DNA of 64,000 nucleotides from Betaproteobacteria bacterium (GCA_016195915.1 JACPYS010000063.1:136388-200387); one strand, 5' to 3'. Counted from the first letter of the stretch, positions 26,324 through 35,923 are shown. The notes: generated by a model from the letters alone, not told the origin. Made by a program: numbers and translations.

Positions 26324-27630
26324 GCTTCGAGCTGGACATCGAGTCCCTCGACTCCGAGGGGCGCGGCGTTGCGCGCCGTGAAGGCAAGGTGGCGTTCGTA
26401 GAGGGCGCACTGACGGGCGAACGGGTGCGCGCGCAACTCGTGGAAAAAAGATCGTCGTTCGATCTCGCGCGCACGCTGGAAGTGCTCAGTGCGAGTCCGG
26501 ACCGCCGGTCGCCGCGTTGCGCTTACTTCGGTACCTGCGGTGGCTGCGCCTTGCAACACGCCGGCACGCGGGTGCAGGTGGCTGCGAAACAGCGCGAGCT
26601 CGAAGACAATTTCCAGCGCATCGGCAAGCTGCGCGCCGGGATGATGCTCTCGGCGGTGCAGGGCGAAGAGTGGGGCTACCGGCACCGCGCGCGGCTGTCG
26701 GTGCGTTACGTCGCGAAGAAAGGCGGCGCGCTGGTGGGCTTTCGCGAGCGCAAATCGACGTATGTGGCCGACATGGCGAGTTGCGAGGTATTGCCGCCGC
26801 GCGTTTCGCGCCTCATTCCGCAACTGTGCGCGATGATCGGCACGCTCGAAGCGCGTGCCCGCATGCCGCAGATCGAAGTTGCAGTCGGCGATGCGATCGA
26901 CGTCCTGGTGTTCCGCCACCTCGATGTGCTCTCGGAGTCGGATATCGCGCGCCTGCGCGACTTCGCGGAGGAGAGCGGCGCGTGGGTGTGGTTGCAGCCC
27001 GGCGGACCGGCCACGGCGCGCCCGTTTCATCCCGGGGAAACGCCCGGCCTGTACTACGACCTGCCGGAGTTCGCGGTGCGCATCGAATTCGCGCCCACCG
27101 ATTTTACGCAGGTGAACCACGGCGTGAACCGCATGCTGGTGAGACGTGCCATGCGACTCCTCGATCCGCAAGCCGGCGAGCGCATCGCGGATTTGTTTTG
27201 CGGTCTGGGAAATTTCACGTTGCCGATTGCGCGCAGCGGCGCGCATGTGCTCGGCGTTGAGGGCAGCGCCGGATTGATTGAGCGCGCGCGCAGCAATGCG
27301 GCGCTCAATGGCTTGGCTGACCAGGCGAACTTCGAGGTCGCTGACTTGTTCCTTGGGCATGCAGACGCGCTCGTCACGCGCGGTCCGTTCGACAAGCTGC
27401 TCATCGATCCGCCGCGCGAAGGTGCAGTGGAGGTGGTAAAGGCGCTGCCTGAGGAATGGCCGCGCCGGATTGTTTATGTGTCTTGCGACGTGGCAACGCT
27501 CGCGCGCGACGCCGCGGTGCTGGTCCATACCAAGGGCTTCACGCTCTCCGCGGCGGGGGTGGTGAACATGTTTCCACACACGGCGCACGTGGAGAGCATT
27601 GCGGTGTTTGATCGCCGCGCGGGGCAGTGA
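26320..27630 (+). CDS. rlmD: 23S rRNA (uracil-1939-C5)-methyltransferase
   Basis: 436 residues from a GTG at 26320 overlapping the exonuclease stop. TRAM RNA-binding domain (1 to about 60; EGRGVARREGKVAFVEGAL), [4Fe-4S] cysteines in CAYFGTCGGCALQH, SAM fold with DLFCGLGNFTLPIARSGA, and the catalytic Cys in YVSCDVATLARD. Modifies U1939 of 23S rRNA in E. coli. RlmC/RlmD separation is by overall pattern, so a different uracil target is possible. Confidence 0.92.
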   Translation: MSFELDIESLDSEGRGVARREGKVAFVEGALTGERVRAQLVEKRSSFDLARTLEVLSASPDRRSPRCAYFGTCGGCALQHAGTRVQVAAKQRELEDNFQRIGKLRAGMMLSAVQGEEWGYRHRARLSVRYVAKKGGALVGFRERKSTYVADMASCEVLPPRVSRLIPQLCAMIGTLEARARMPQIEVAVGDAIDVLVFRHLDVLSESDIARLRDFAEESGAWVWLQPGGPATARPFHPGETPGLYYDLPEFAVRIEFAPTDFTQVNHGVNRMLVRRAMRLLDPQAGERIADLFCGLGNFTLPIARSGAHVLGVEGSAGLIERARSNAALNGLADQANFEVADLFLGHADALVTRGPFDKLLIDPPREGAVEVVKALPEEWPRRIVYVSCDVATLARDAAVLVHTKGFTLSAAGVVNMFPHTAHVESIAVFDRRAGQ

Positions 27631-27644
27631 AACCGCCCCGCGCG
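27616..27644 (+). terminator. Strong hairpin spanning the rlmD stop codon
   Basis: A perfect 10-bp stem (CGCGCGGGGC with GCCCCGCGCG) encloses a 9-nt loop that includes the rlmD TGA. No U-tract follows on either strand, so it may act as a 3' stabiliser or rho-assisted terminator between convergent genes. Confidence 0.4.
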
Positions 27645-27664
27645 CGGAGCCAATCAACGCAAGT

Positions 27665-28225
27665 TCAACGAAAACGCCCGCCCGGCCCGGCGCCGAATCC
27701 GCGACCGGCCATCGGACCGAACCCGCCCATGCGTTGGTCGGCGATTGCCTTCTGCTCCGGCGTGAGCGCCGCGTAGAGGTCCTTGATCGCGGAAGTCATG
27801 CCTTCCATCTGCTCCCCGCGCTTCTTCATCATCTCCGTGCGCAGGGCGAGCCGCTCCGGCGCCGAGGCCTGCGTGCTGCTTTGCATCGTGGTTCTCAATG
27901 CCTGCATGGCTTCGGCTTGCTGTTTCGCCTTGCCTGCATACGCCTGCCACGCCGTTTCCTGGACCGGCGTGATTTTCAGTTCGGACTTCAGGCTTGCAAG
28001 GCGGCCTTCCACCATCGCGGACGGGTCACCGAAGCCCTGCGGTCCCATGCCGCGTCCCATGGGCCCGTAGCCCATTCCACCCATCATTCCGCCCATCGGG
28101 CCCATGCCGGACCCCATGCCCCAACCGGGTCCATTGCCGAAGGGATGCGCGTTGACGACTGCGCTGGCGAGCGCAAGGCTCAATGCCGTGCCGATGCCCA
28201 ATGCGATTTTGCTCGTGCGTTTCAT
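27665..28225 (-). CDS. Spy/CpxP-like periplasmic protein with LTxxQ motif and Met/Gly-rich N-terminus
   Basis: 186 residues from the ATG at 28225 (GGAGA site). Signal peptide 1-26 (LSLALASAVVNA). Residues 30-70 are Gly/Met/Pro-rich, with repeated GMG, MGGM and GPMG units. The rest is helical and contains LTPEQKAIADQRM, the LTxxQ motif of the Spy/CpxP family, plus a second Spy-like repeat (ELKITPVQETAWQAYAGK). Family members are periplasmic chaperones or metal-stress proteins. Divergent from a response regulator, suggesting it is a target of that system. Confidence 0.75.
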   Translation of the reverse strand: MKRTSKIALGIGTALSLALASAVVNAHPFGNGPGWGMGSGMGPMGGMMGGMGYGPMGRGMGPQGFGDPSAMVEGRLASLKSELKITPVQETAWQAYAGKAKQQAEAMQALRTTMQSSTQASAPERLALRTEMMKKRGEQMEGMTSAIKDLYAALTPEQKAIADQRMGGFGPMAGRGFGAGPGGRFR

Positions 28226-28423
28226 GATCGTTCTCCATTCAGTGAGGTTGTCTGCTCTGCAGCGTCTGGGCTGAATCCCCCGCCGCATCGGTTCCCATTC
28301 CATCACCTGCATGTAAGCAGACCGTGGCGTTTTTGTACCGCTGCGTAGCGCCGGCCGCGCTTGATACACTAGGTTACAAATCTGCTCCACCCAGCGGGGG
28401 CGGACGGATATAAGCGAATCGAC

Positions 28424-29146
28424 ATGGACTCCCTGGACCACATTCTTGTCGTCGACGACGACGCGGAGATCCGCGGGTTGCTCGGCGAATACCTGCGCAA
28501 GAACGGCTACAAGGCCACCGCCGTCGCCGACGGCAAGGCAATGTGGACCGCGCTCGCGCGCGGCAAGGTCGATCTGATCGTGCTCGACCTGATGCTCCCC
28601 GGGGAAGACGGCCTTACGCTGTGCCGCAAGCTGCGTTCCGATTCGGACACGCCGGTGATCATGCTCACGGCGCGCGGAGAGGAAACCGACCGCATCGTCG
28701 GGCTCGAAATGGGCGCCGACGACTATCTCGCCAAGCCGTTCAGCCCGCGGGAGCTGCTCGCGCGCATCAAGAGCGTGCTGCGGCGTACCCGCAGCCTGCC
28801 GCGCAATCTGCGCGCCGACGAAACGCGCACCCTTCGCTTCGCCGGCTGGAGCCTCGACACGATCGCGCGCCACCTGGTGTCCGCCGAAGGCGTGGTGACA
28901 TCGCTGAGCGGCGCCGAGTACGAGCTGCTGCGGATTTTTCTCGACCACCCCAATCACGTGCTCACGCGCGACCAGCTGATGCTGCTCTCCAAGGGACGCG
29001 AGAGCGAGCCCTTCGACCGCGCCATCGACCTGCGCGTGAGCCGCCTGCGGCATCGCCTCGGCGACGATCCGGCCGATCCGCGCATCATCAAGACGGTGCG
29101 CGGGCAGGGATACGTACTCGCCGTTTCCGTCGAGGTGGAGCGATAG
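28424..29146 (+). CDS. OmpR/PhoB-family response regulator
   Basis: 240 residues. Receiver domain 1-120 with acidic pocket DDD (11-13), phosphoacceptor Asp55 in LIVLDLMLPG and Lys104 in YLAKPFSPREL; winged-helix DNA-binding domain about 135-235 (FLDHPNHVLTRDQLM, RVSRLRHRLGDDP, IKTVRGQGYVLA). It belongs to the OmpR subgroup. The stop is separated from the sensor kinase GTG by 1 nt, so the two are coupled. Confidence 0.93.
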   Translation: MDSLDHILVVDDDAEIRGLLGEYLRKNGYKATAVADGKAMWTALARGKVDLIVLDLMLPGEDGLTLCRKLRSDSDTPVIMLTARGEETDRIVGLEMGADDYLAKPFSPRELLARIKSVLRRTRSLPRNLRADETRTLRFAGWSLDTIARHLVSAEGVVTSLSGAEYELLRIFLDHPNHVLTRDQLMLLSKGRESEPFDRAIDLRVSRLRHRLGDDPADPRIIKTVRGQGYVLAVSVEVER

Positions 29147-29147
29147 C

Positions 29148-30575
29148 GTGCGCCTGCTGCCCGGGAGCCTGTTCGGGAGGCTGGTGCTGGTGCTGCTCGG
29201 CGGGCTGCTGCTCGCGCAGCTGGCCACCGCCTACATCAACCTGACGGAACGCGACCAGCTTCTCTACAGGGCGGGAGGGATGCGGCTCGCGCAGCAGATC
29301 TCTGACATCGTCAAGCTGCTCGATTCGCTTCCTGCGGCCGAACGCCGCAAAGTCGTTGCGATCTTCAACGCGCCGCCGCTTTCCGTTTCGCTCGACGCAC
29401 CGCCGATCGCGCAGGACGATGCCTCATCGGAGGCCGATTTTCAGCATTCGATGTTCGCGACAGTGCTGCGCTTCGCGCTCGGCGAAGAGGCGAAAATCCA
29501 CGTTCGGCGCGCCGAAGGGGCGCCCGTGGGCGTGAGGCCCGGAGGCGGCTTCGGACCGCAGGCGGGCCCGATGATGCCGCACCGCATGCGCGGCCCGGGC
29601 ATGCAAGGCTACGGCGCGGGAGGCGCGTTCTTCACCGTGCAGGTCGCCTTGAGTGACGGAACCTGGGTGACCTTCGATTCTCATGTGTCGCCGCAGTCGA
29701 CGGCGACACCGCTGCGCGTCGCGCTCACGCTGCTCGTTCTGCTCGTCACGGTAATCGTGCTGTCGCTGGTTGCGGTGCGCTGGGTCACCGGCCCGTTGTC
29801 GGAACTCGCGCTCGCCGCGGAGAAACTCGGCGAGGACATCAACCGCCCGCCGCTGCCCGAGACGGGCCCGATCGAGGTTCAGCGCGCCGCGAAGGCATTC
29901 AATACGATGCAGCAGCGGCTGCAGCGCTTCATCTCGGACCGTACGCGGATCCTCACGGCCATGTCGCACGACCTGAAGACGCCGATCACGCGCATGCGCC
30001 TGCGCACCGAGATGCTCGAGGATGACGAGCTCCGGGCAAAGTTCGAACGCGACCTCGGGGAGATGGAGTCGATGGTCGGCCAGACGCTGGAGTTCATGCG
30101 CGACACGAGCGCGAGCGAGGCGGTGCAACGCGTCGACCTGATGGCGCTGCTCGAGAGCCTCCAGAGTGATTTCCGGGACATGGGAAAGTCCGTCGAGATC
30201 GACGGCGGGCTGATCGATCCGTACCCCGGTCGACCGCTCGCGTTGCGGCGCTGCTTCACCAATCTGCTCGAGAACGCCGTGCGCTATGGAGAGCGCGCCG
30301 CAATCGGTCTGGAGGAGAGCGCGAACGAGGTCACGGTGCGGATACGCGACGCAGGCCCGGGAATCCCCGCGCACGAGCTGGAACGCTCGTTCGAGCCGTT
30401 CTTCCGCGGCGAGGCCTCGCGCAGCCGCGACACCGGCGGCACCGGGCTGGGGCTGGGAATCGCGCGCAACATCGCGCGCGCGCACGGCGGCGATCTGGTG
30501 CTCGAGAATCGCGCGGGCGGAGGACTCGAGGCGATCGTGACGCTGCCGCGCCCCGCCGCCGGCACGCCGGGCTGA
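29148..30575 (+). CDS. EnvZ-type sensor histidine kinase with Gly/Met-rich periplasmic loop
   Basis: 475 residues, GTG start. TM1 about 8-28, periplasmic domain about 29-188, TM2 about 189-211, HAMP about 212-263, HisKA with His274 in AMSHDLKTPITRMRLR, and HATPase with NLLENAVRYG, DAGPGIP and GTGLGLGIARN. The periplasmic domain holds a stretch (about 128-160) rich in Gly, Met, Pro and His (PMMPHRMRGPGMQGYG) like the N-terminus of the divergent Spy-like protein, which may point to metal sensing. The signal is otherwise unknown. Confidence 0.92.
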   Translation: MRLLPGSLFGRLVLVLLGGLLLAQLATAYINLTERDQLLYRAGGMRLAQQISDIVKLLDSLPAAERRKVVAIFNAPPLSVSLDAPPIAQDDASSEADFQHSMFATVLRFALGEEAKIHVRRAEGAPVGVRPGGGFGPQAGPMMPHRMRGPGMQGYGAGGAFFTVQVALSDGTWVTFDSHVSPQSTATPLRVALTLLVLLVTVIVLSLVAVRWVTGPLSELALAAEKLGEDINRPPLPETGPIEVQRAAKAFNTMQQRLQRFISDRTRILTAMSHDLKTPITRMRLRTEMLEDDELRAKFERDLGEMESMVGQTLEFMRDTSASEAVQRVDLMALLESLQSDFRDMGKSVEIDGGLIDPYPGRPLALRRCFTNLLENAVRYGERAAIGLEESANEVTVRIRDAGPGIPAHELERSFEPFFRGEASRSRDTGGTGLGLGIARNIARAHGGDLVLENRAGGGLEAIVTLPRPAAGTPG

Positions 30576-30654
30576 AGCTCGCCGCCTGCGGTGCGGCCTG
30601 CGGCGATCTGCTATGGTTCCGGGTTGAGCGCATCCCGGATTCCCGCGACCAGGC

Positions 30655-31890
30655 ATGAAGATCCTTTTCGTCGTCGGCCGCCACGCGTACGGAGATCCGG
30701 CGCGCGGAGAAGGGTATGAATACGCCAACATGCTGCCCGCGCTCCGGTCGCTCGGCCACGAGGTCGTGCACTTCGAGTCCTTCGACCGCAGCCTCTACAG
30801 CGATTTCGCCGCGCTGAACACGGGGTTCCTCGACGCCATGGAGCGCGAGCGGCCGGACATGGTGCTGTGCGTCTTCATGAGCTACGAACTGTGGACCGAG
30901 ACGCTCGATCTCGCGCGCTCCAGCTTCCCGTCGACGATCGTCAACTGGGGCACCGACGATTCCTGGAAGTATGCGCAGTTCGCGCGCCATGTCGCACCGC
31001 ACGTCGATTGCTATGCCACCACCTGGGCAGCCGCGCGCGACCGGGCGCAACGCGAGGGCTTCAGCAACTGGGTCCTCACGCAATGGGCCGCAAACGATGC
31101 GATGCTGGCTGCGCCGCTTCCGGCGCGCGAATGCAGCCGCCAGGTGAGCTTTATCGGCGCAGCAGCTTACGGCAATCGGCGCCGCTGGATCGAGGACCTG
31201 ACGGCGTCAGGGATCCAGGTGGAGTGTTTCGGGCACGGCTGGCCGAACGGCCCGGTCGCTTCGGCGGAGGTGCCGCGCATCATTCGCGATTCCGTCATCA
31301 GCCTCAACTTCGCCGACTCAGGCGTCCACTGGCGCGGTCTCGTTCCCTACCGCAGCCGCCAGATCAAGGCGCGCGTGTTCGAAGTCCCGGGCGCGGGCGG
31401 TTTCCTGCTCACGCAGCCGGCCGATCAACTCGATCGCTACTACCGGCTGGGCGAGGAGATCGTCACATTCGATTCGGCCGGTCGGCTCGTCGAGCGGATC
31501 CGCCACTTTCTCGCGCATCCGGGGGAGCGCGACCGGATTGCCTCCGCGGGGCACGAACGCACCCGGCGCGAGCACGGCTACTCGCGGCGATTGGAGAGCC
31601 TGCTCGACGATGCGATGCGGCTCCGCCGCCGCGACCGGGGGGAGCGTTCGGGCGCGGACTTTCTGCAGGCGCGTACGACGCTCGAGCGTCTCGCGCAGTC
31701 GCACCGCGCGGGGCCGTGGCTCAGAGCGTTGCGCGCCGCCCTGGTGCTTCCATTTCGCCTCGTCTGGGGAGAGCCGCGCGGCCCGCGCGCGGCGCGGCGG
31801 CTGCTCTACGAACTGTCCTGGCGCTTCGCCGGCGCGAAAACCTATGGGGCGAGCGGTTGGCCCGGACGACTGTTCTACCGGGAAAGCTGA
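30655..31890 (+). CDS. Glycosyltransferase, CgeB-like / GT-B family
   Basis: 411 residues beginning KILFVVGRHAYGDPARGEGYEYANML (shown in part). The C-terminal half has RSRQIKARVFEVPGAGGFLLTQ and ITFD-type residues with HERTRREHGYSRRLESLL, the nucleotide-sugar-binding pattern of the CgeB/Glyco_trans_1_2 group. No signal peptide. It starts a cluster of two glycosyltransferases and an asparagine synthase with contiguous genes, consistent with synthesis of a surface glycan. Donor and acceptor are unknown. Confidence 0.65.
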   Translation: MKILFVVGRHAYGDPARGEGYEYANMLPALRSLGHEVVHFESFDRSLYSDFAALNTGFLDAMERERPDMVLCVFMSYELWTETLDLARSSFPSTIVNWGTDDSWKYAQFARHVAPHVDCYATTWAAARDRAQREGFSNWVLTQWAANDAMLAAPLPARECSRQVSFIGAAAYGNRRRWIEDLTASGIQVECFGHGWPNGPVASAEVPRIIRDSVISLNFADSGVHWRGLVPYRSRQIKARVFEVPGAGGFLLTQPADQLDRYYRLGEEIVTFDSAGRLVERIRHFLAHPGERDRIASAGHERTRREHGYSRRLESLLDDAMRLRRRDRGERSGADFLQARTTLERLAQSHRAGPWLRALRAALVLPFRLVWGEPRGPRAARRLLYELSWRFAGAKTYGASGWPGRLFYRES

Positions 31891-32766
31891 TTGGACGATC
31901 GCGCGCCCGCGGTATCGATCGCGCTCGCCATGCGCAACAGCGCGGCGACCATCGGTGCGGCGTTGCGCTCCGTGGTGCTGCAGACCTTCCGTGAGTGGGA
32001 ATTGCTCGTTTTCGACGACGGCTCGAGCGACGACAGCGTGGAATGCGTGCGACGATGCCGGGATCCGCGCATCCGGCTGTTTTCCGACGCTGCGCACCGC
32101 GGCCTCGCCGCGAGGCTCAACCAGGCAATCGACGCCGCAAGAGGCCGCTACTACGCGCGCATGGACGCCGATGACGTCGCCTATCCGGAGCGCATCGAGC
32201 GGCAGTTCGCGTACCTGGAAGCGCATCCGGAGATCGATCTGCTCGGCGCGAACATGATGGTGTTTGCCGGAGATGGCGAACCGGTGGGAATGCAACCGGC
32301 GTTCGCCAGCCACGACGAGATCTGCGCACGGCCGTATTCGCGGTTTTTTCTTCCGCACCCCACCTGGATGGGGCGCATCGAGTGGTTCCGGAAGTGGCGC
32401 TACGACGAGAGCTACCGCAGGGCGCAGGATCAGAACCTGCTGCAACGCGCGTATTCGAGCAGCCGGTTCGCGGGGCTGCCCGAACCGCTGGTGGGGTATC
32501 GCGAGGAGTTCCAGTCCGTCGCGAAGAGCTGGCAGAGTCGCGGGTATTCGTCGCGCTCGATCCTCGCGCTTGCCCGGCGCGAGGGTAAGCATCTACGCGG
32601 CGTGTATGAAGCAGGGTTGCAGGGGGCACGCGCACTGGTCGATACGCTGGCGATCTCCACGGGAATGGCGCGCACGATCCTGCGCCATCGCGCCCTGCCG
32701 TTCGCTCCGCGCGACGCGGCGCGCTGGACCGAAGTGTGGGCTGCGTGCCGGCCGGAACAGTCCTGA
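31891..32766 (+). CDS. Family 2 glycosyltransferase
   Basis: 291 residues, TTG start immediately after the preceding stop. GT-A fold: PAVSIALAMRNSAATIGAAL, VFDDGSSDDS (nucleotide-binding Asp) and ARMDADDVAYPERIE, where DxDD binds the metal and donor. Likely adds a sugar in a cell-surface glycan. It ends one base before asnB, so the three genes form one transcript. Confidence 0.85.
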   Translation: MDDRAPAVSIALAMRNSAATIGAALRSVVLQTFREWELLVFDDGSSDDSVECVRRCRDPRIRLFSDAAHRGLAARLNQAIDAARGRYYARMDADDVAYPERIERQFAYLEAHPEIDLLGANMMVFAGDGEPVGMQPAFASHDEICARPYSRFFLPHPTWMGRIEWFRKWRYDESYRRAQDQNLLQRAYSSSRFAGLPEPLVGYREEFQSVAKSWQSRGYSSRSILALARREGKHLRGVYEAGLQGARALVDTLAISTGMARTILRHRALPFAPRDAARWTEVWAACRPEQS

Positions 32767-32767
32767 G

Positions 32768-34738
32768 ATGTGCGGAATCGCCGGACTATGGCTTGCAGGC
32801 GGCGGCGATCGCGCCACGCTGGAGATGCACGCAACGCGCATGGCCGGCACGCTGATCCACCGCGGGCCGGACGATTCCGGCGTCTGGGTGGACGGCGGCG
32901 CCGGGATCGCGCTCGGCCATCGCCGCCTGTCGATCGTGGATCTCTCCCCGGAAGGGCATCAGCCGATGCTCTCGGCGGACGGGCGTTACGTCATCGCGTT
33001 CAACGGCGAGATCTACAACTACACGCAGATGCGCCGCGAACTCGAAGCGGCAGGCGCCGCGCCCGCGTGGCGCGGGCACTCGGACACCGAGGTGCTGCTC
33101 GCCGCGATATTGCACTGGGGCGTAATCGGCGCGTTCGAGCGTGCCGTCGGGATGTTCGCGATCGCGCTATGGGATCGCAAGGAACGCGTTCTCAGACTGA
33201 TCCGCGACCGCATGGGCGAGAAGCCGCTCTACTACGGACGGGTTGGCGAGGCGGTCGCGTTCGCTTCCGAGCTCAAGGCGCTGCGCACGCTTCCCGGCTG
33301 GCGCGGAGAAATCGACCGCGATGCGCTCGCACGCTTCATGCAGACAGGATACGTGCCCGCACCGGAATCGATCTATGACGGCATCCTGAAGCTGCCGCCC
33401 GGTTCGTTGCTCACGCTCGGCGAAGCGGCGCTCAGGACCCTCGCGCTGCCGTCCCCGGGGCGCTACTGGTCATTCCCGCCAGCTGCCGCGGCGCAGCGGG
33501 ACGCGTTGCCGCGATCGCCAGGCGAGGCAGCCGATGCGCTCGAGCGGATTCTGCGCGACGCGGTCGCCGGGCAGATGGTGGCGGATGTGCCGCTCGGAGC
33601 ATTTCTCTCGGGTGGCATCGATTCCTCTGCGGTCGTCGCGCTCATGCAGGCGCAATCGCCGCGTCCGGTGCGCACTTTCACCGTCGGATTTGCGGAAAGC
33701 GAATACAACGAGGCAGGGCACGCGCGTGCGGTCGCACGGCACCTGGGCACCGATCACACGGAGTTGACGGTATCGCCGGAGGAGGCGCGCGCGGTGATTC
33801 CGCGGCTTCCCGAACTCTACGACGAGCCATTCGCCGATTCGTCGCAGATTCCGACTTTCCTCGTCTCGTCGCTGGCGCGGCGGCACGTAACGGTCAGCCT
33901 TTCCGGTGACGGCGGCGACGAACTGTTCGGCGGCTACGAGCGCTACGTGACGGGCGAATCCATGCGCCGACGTTTCGGCTGGATGCCGGCGGCGATGCGC
34001 CGCGCGTGCGCGGCGAGTCTCGTCGCCGTTCCGCTGGGCGCGTGGAACGGCGTGTTCGCCGCGCTTGCACCGGTCCTGCCGCGGCAGCTGCGCATTGCCA
34101 TGGCGGGCGACAAGGTTTGCAAGTACGCCGCGCTGCTCGAAGCCGCGGGCGAAGCGGAGTTGTATCAGCGCTTCATCTCGCCGTGGCCGCACCCGGATTT
34201 CGTCCTCGGTGCGAGCGAGGCTGCGTTGCGTGCCCCCGCGGAGTCTGACATGGCGACGTTCGCGGAGCGGATGATGCGCTACGACGCGCTCGGTTACCTT
34301 CCCGACGGAATCCTCGTCAAGGTCGACCGTGCAGCCATGGCGGTCAGCCTCGAGACGCGCGTTCCCTTTCTCGATCATCGCGTGGTCGAGTTTGCCGCGC
34401 GCCTGCCTCTCGCATTCAAGATCCATGGCGGGCGGGGCAAGCAGATCGTGCGCGAAGTGCTGCACCGATATGTTCCGCGCGAACTCGTCGAGCGTCCCAA
34501 GACGGGTTTCTCGATTCCGCTCGATCACTGGTTGCGCGGCCCGCTGAGGGAGTGGGCGCGATCGCTGCTCGATCCCGAGCGCATGCGACGCCAGGGCTAC
34601 CTCGATCCCTCGCCGGTCACCCGCGCCTGGAACGAGCATGCCTCAGGCGTACGCAACTGGCAGCATCGCCTCTGGAACGTCCTCATGTTCCAGAGCTGGC
34701 TCGAGCGCCGCCACGGCGGTTCGGCGCCGGAAAGCTGA
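32768..34738 (+). CDS. asnB: Glutamine-hydrolysing asparagine synthase
   Basis: 656 residues from the ATG at 32768, giving Cys2 as the class II amidotransferase nucleophile (MCGIAGLW). N-terminal glutaminase domain (about 1-220) with GHRRLSIVD and FNGEIYN; C-terminal synthetase with the PP-loop SGGIDSS (281-287), SLSGDGGDELFGGY and LETRVPFLDHRVVEFAARLP. Copies inside glycosyltransferase clusters are often thought to amidate sugar carboxylates rather than make free asparagine. Converges on the gene at 34745 with 6 nt between stops. Confidence 0.9.
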   Translation: MCGIAGLWLAGGGDRATLEMHATRMAGTLIHRGPDDSGVWVDGGAGIALGHRRLSIVDLSPEGHQPMLSADGRYVIAFNGEIYNYTQMRRELEAAGAAPAWRGHSDTEVLLAAILHWGVIGAFERAVGMFAIALWDRKERVLRLIRDRMGEKPLYYGRVGEAVAFASELKALRTLPGWRGEIDRDALARFMQTGYVPAPESIYDGILKLPPGSLLTLGEAALRTLALPSPGRYWSFPPAAAAQRDALPRSPGEAADALERILRDAVAGQMVADVPLGAFLSGGIDSSAVVALMQAQSPRPVRTFTVGFAESEYNEAGHARAVARHLGTDHTELTVSPEEARAVIPRLPELYDEPFADSSQIPTFLVSSLARRHVTVSLSGDGGDELFGGYERYVTGESMRRRFGWMPAAMRRACAASLVAVPLGAWNGVFAALAPVLPRQLRIAMAGDKVCKYAALLEAAGEAELYQRFISPWPHPDFVLGASEAALRAPAESDMATFAERMMRYDALGYLPDGILVKVDRAAMAVSLETRVPFLDHRVVEFAARLPLAFKIHGGRGKQIVREVLHRYVPRELVERPKTGFSIPLDHWLRGPLREWARSLLDPERMRRQGYLDPSPVTRAWNEHASGVRNWQHRLWNVLMFQSWLERRHGGSAPES

Positions 34739-34744
34739 TTTCCT

Positions 34745-35908
34745 TCAGCCGGCGCGTGCCGATCGTCCGAACTCGCGCGCGTATTCGTCCAGCAGCAGCC
34801 GGTTGACGCGCGCCGAATCGAACAATCGAAGGGCGCGCTCGCGGGCGCGCTTACCCATCGCCGCCCGCGCATCGCCGTCCGCGAGAATGCGTTCAAGCGC
34901 CGCGGCGAGCGCGGCGGCATCCTTCGGTGCGACGAGAATGCCCGTGTCGCCATCGACCACGGCATCGACCAGGCCCACGATGCGCGTTCCCACCGTGGGC
35001 ACTTCCAATGCTGCCGCCTCGATGACGACATTGCCGAAGCCTTCCCGGTAGCTTGGCAGGCACAGCAGGTCGGCGAAGCCGACGAAGGTTTCCGGCTGAG
35101 GGTGGTAGCCGATCGCATGGATCGCGGGCGTTCCGCGGATAGTCGCGAGCACGTCCTCGGGCAGAGGATCGAGATGCGGCTCGAAATAGCCAACGAGCAC
35201 CAGGTGCAGGCACGCGATGCGGCCGAGCAGCATCCGGTACGCGCTGATCAACTCGACGATTCCCTTGTCGCGGTTGACGCGGCCGATGAAGACGACCACG
35301 GGGTCCCCGTCGGCAATGCCCAGTTCCGCGCGACGCGCGCGCGCGAGCGGTCGCACGCGCTGCGGGTCGAACTGAGTGAAATCCACTCCGCCGAGCGAGC
35401 CGTCGCCAAGCACGGCGACGCCATCCTCCCCGGTCACGCCGGATTCGATCATGAAGCGCCGCTGGCTGGGGCTGTCTGCGTAACAACGGGTGTTGAGCTC
35501 GACGATCACCCGGTCGGCGAGTTGCGTGATCCAGCGCACCGGGCCGGAGAGTTCCGCCCAGGCCTGTCCGGTGAAGCTGTGCATGCGCACGGGCACGCGC
35601 GCCAGCCAGCCCGCGATCGCCGTCAGCAGCCCTGCCTTCGGCGTTGCCGAGTGCACGATGTCGAAACGCTGCGCGCGAAACAAGCGGTAGAGCTGCCAAA
35701 GGGAACGCAGGTCCGCGAGCGGTGCAATGCGGCGCGCAATCTCGATCGGGTGGAACCGGATGCCGGGGAACTTCGCCGCATCCCCCGTGCCGTCGTCGGC
35801 GCTGCAGACCGCCCACACCTCATGGCCGGCCGCCACGCTCGCCTCGATCTGCCCGCGCAGATGGTGCAGCAGGAAGAACGGCACCGTGGTGACGCGGCAG
35901 ATCTTCAT
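34745..35908 (-). CDS. Family 4 (GT-B) glycosyltransferase
   Basis: 387 residues. N-terminal ICRVTTVPFFLLHHLRGQIE and IVHSATPKAGLL; C-terminal VVFIGRVNRDKGIVELISAY, LCLPSYREGFGNVVIEAAAL and VPTVGTRIVGLVDAVVDG with the E-x7-E retaining GT4 motif. Resembles WbuB/capsule-type transferases acting on lipid-linked intermediates. Convergent with asnB; a separate promoter is needed because a terminator precedes it. Confidence 0.85.
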   Translation of the reverse strand: MKICRVTTVPFFLLHHLRGQIEASVAAGHEVWAVCSADDGTGDAAKFPGIRFHPIEIARRIAPLADLRSLWQLYRLFRAQRFDIVHSATPKAGLLTAIAGWLARVPVRMHSFTGQAWAELSGPVRWITQLADRVIVELNTRCYADSPSQRRFMIESGVTGEDGVAVLGDGSLGGVDFTQFDPQRVRPLARARRAELGIADGDPVVVFIGRVNRDKGIVELISAYRMLLGRIACLHLVLVGYFEPHLDPLPEDVLATIRGTPAIHAIGYHPQPETFVGFADLLCLPSYREGFGNVVIEAAALEVPTVGTRIVGLVDAVVDGDTGILVAPKDAAALAAALERILADGDARAAMGKRARERALRLFDSARVNRLLLDEYAREFGRSARAG

Positions 35909-35923
35909 CCGGCCACTCTAACC

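Noticed and set aside
34745-35908. A terminator between asnB and the convergent glycosyltransferase.
   Set aside because: Only 6 nt separate the stops and no hairpin with a U-tract is present.
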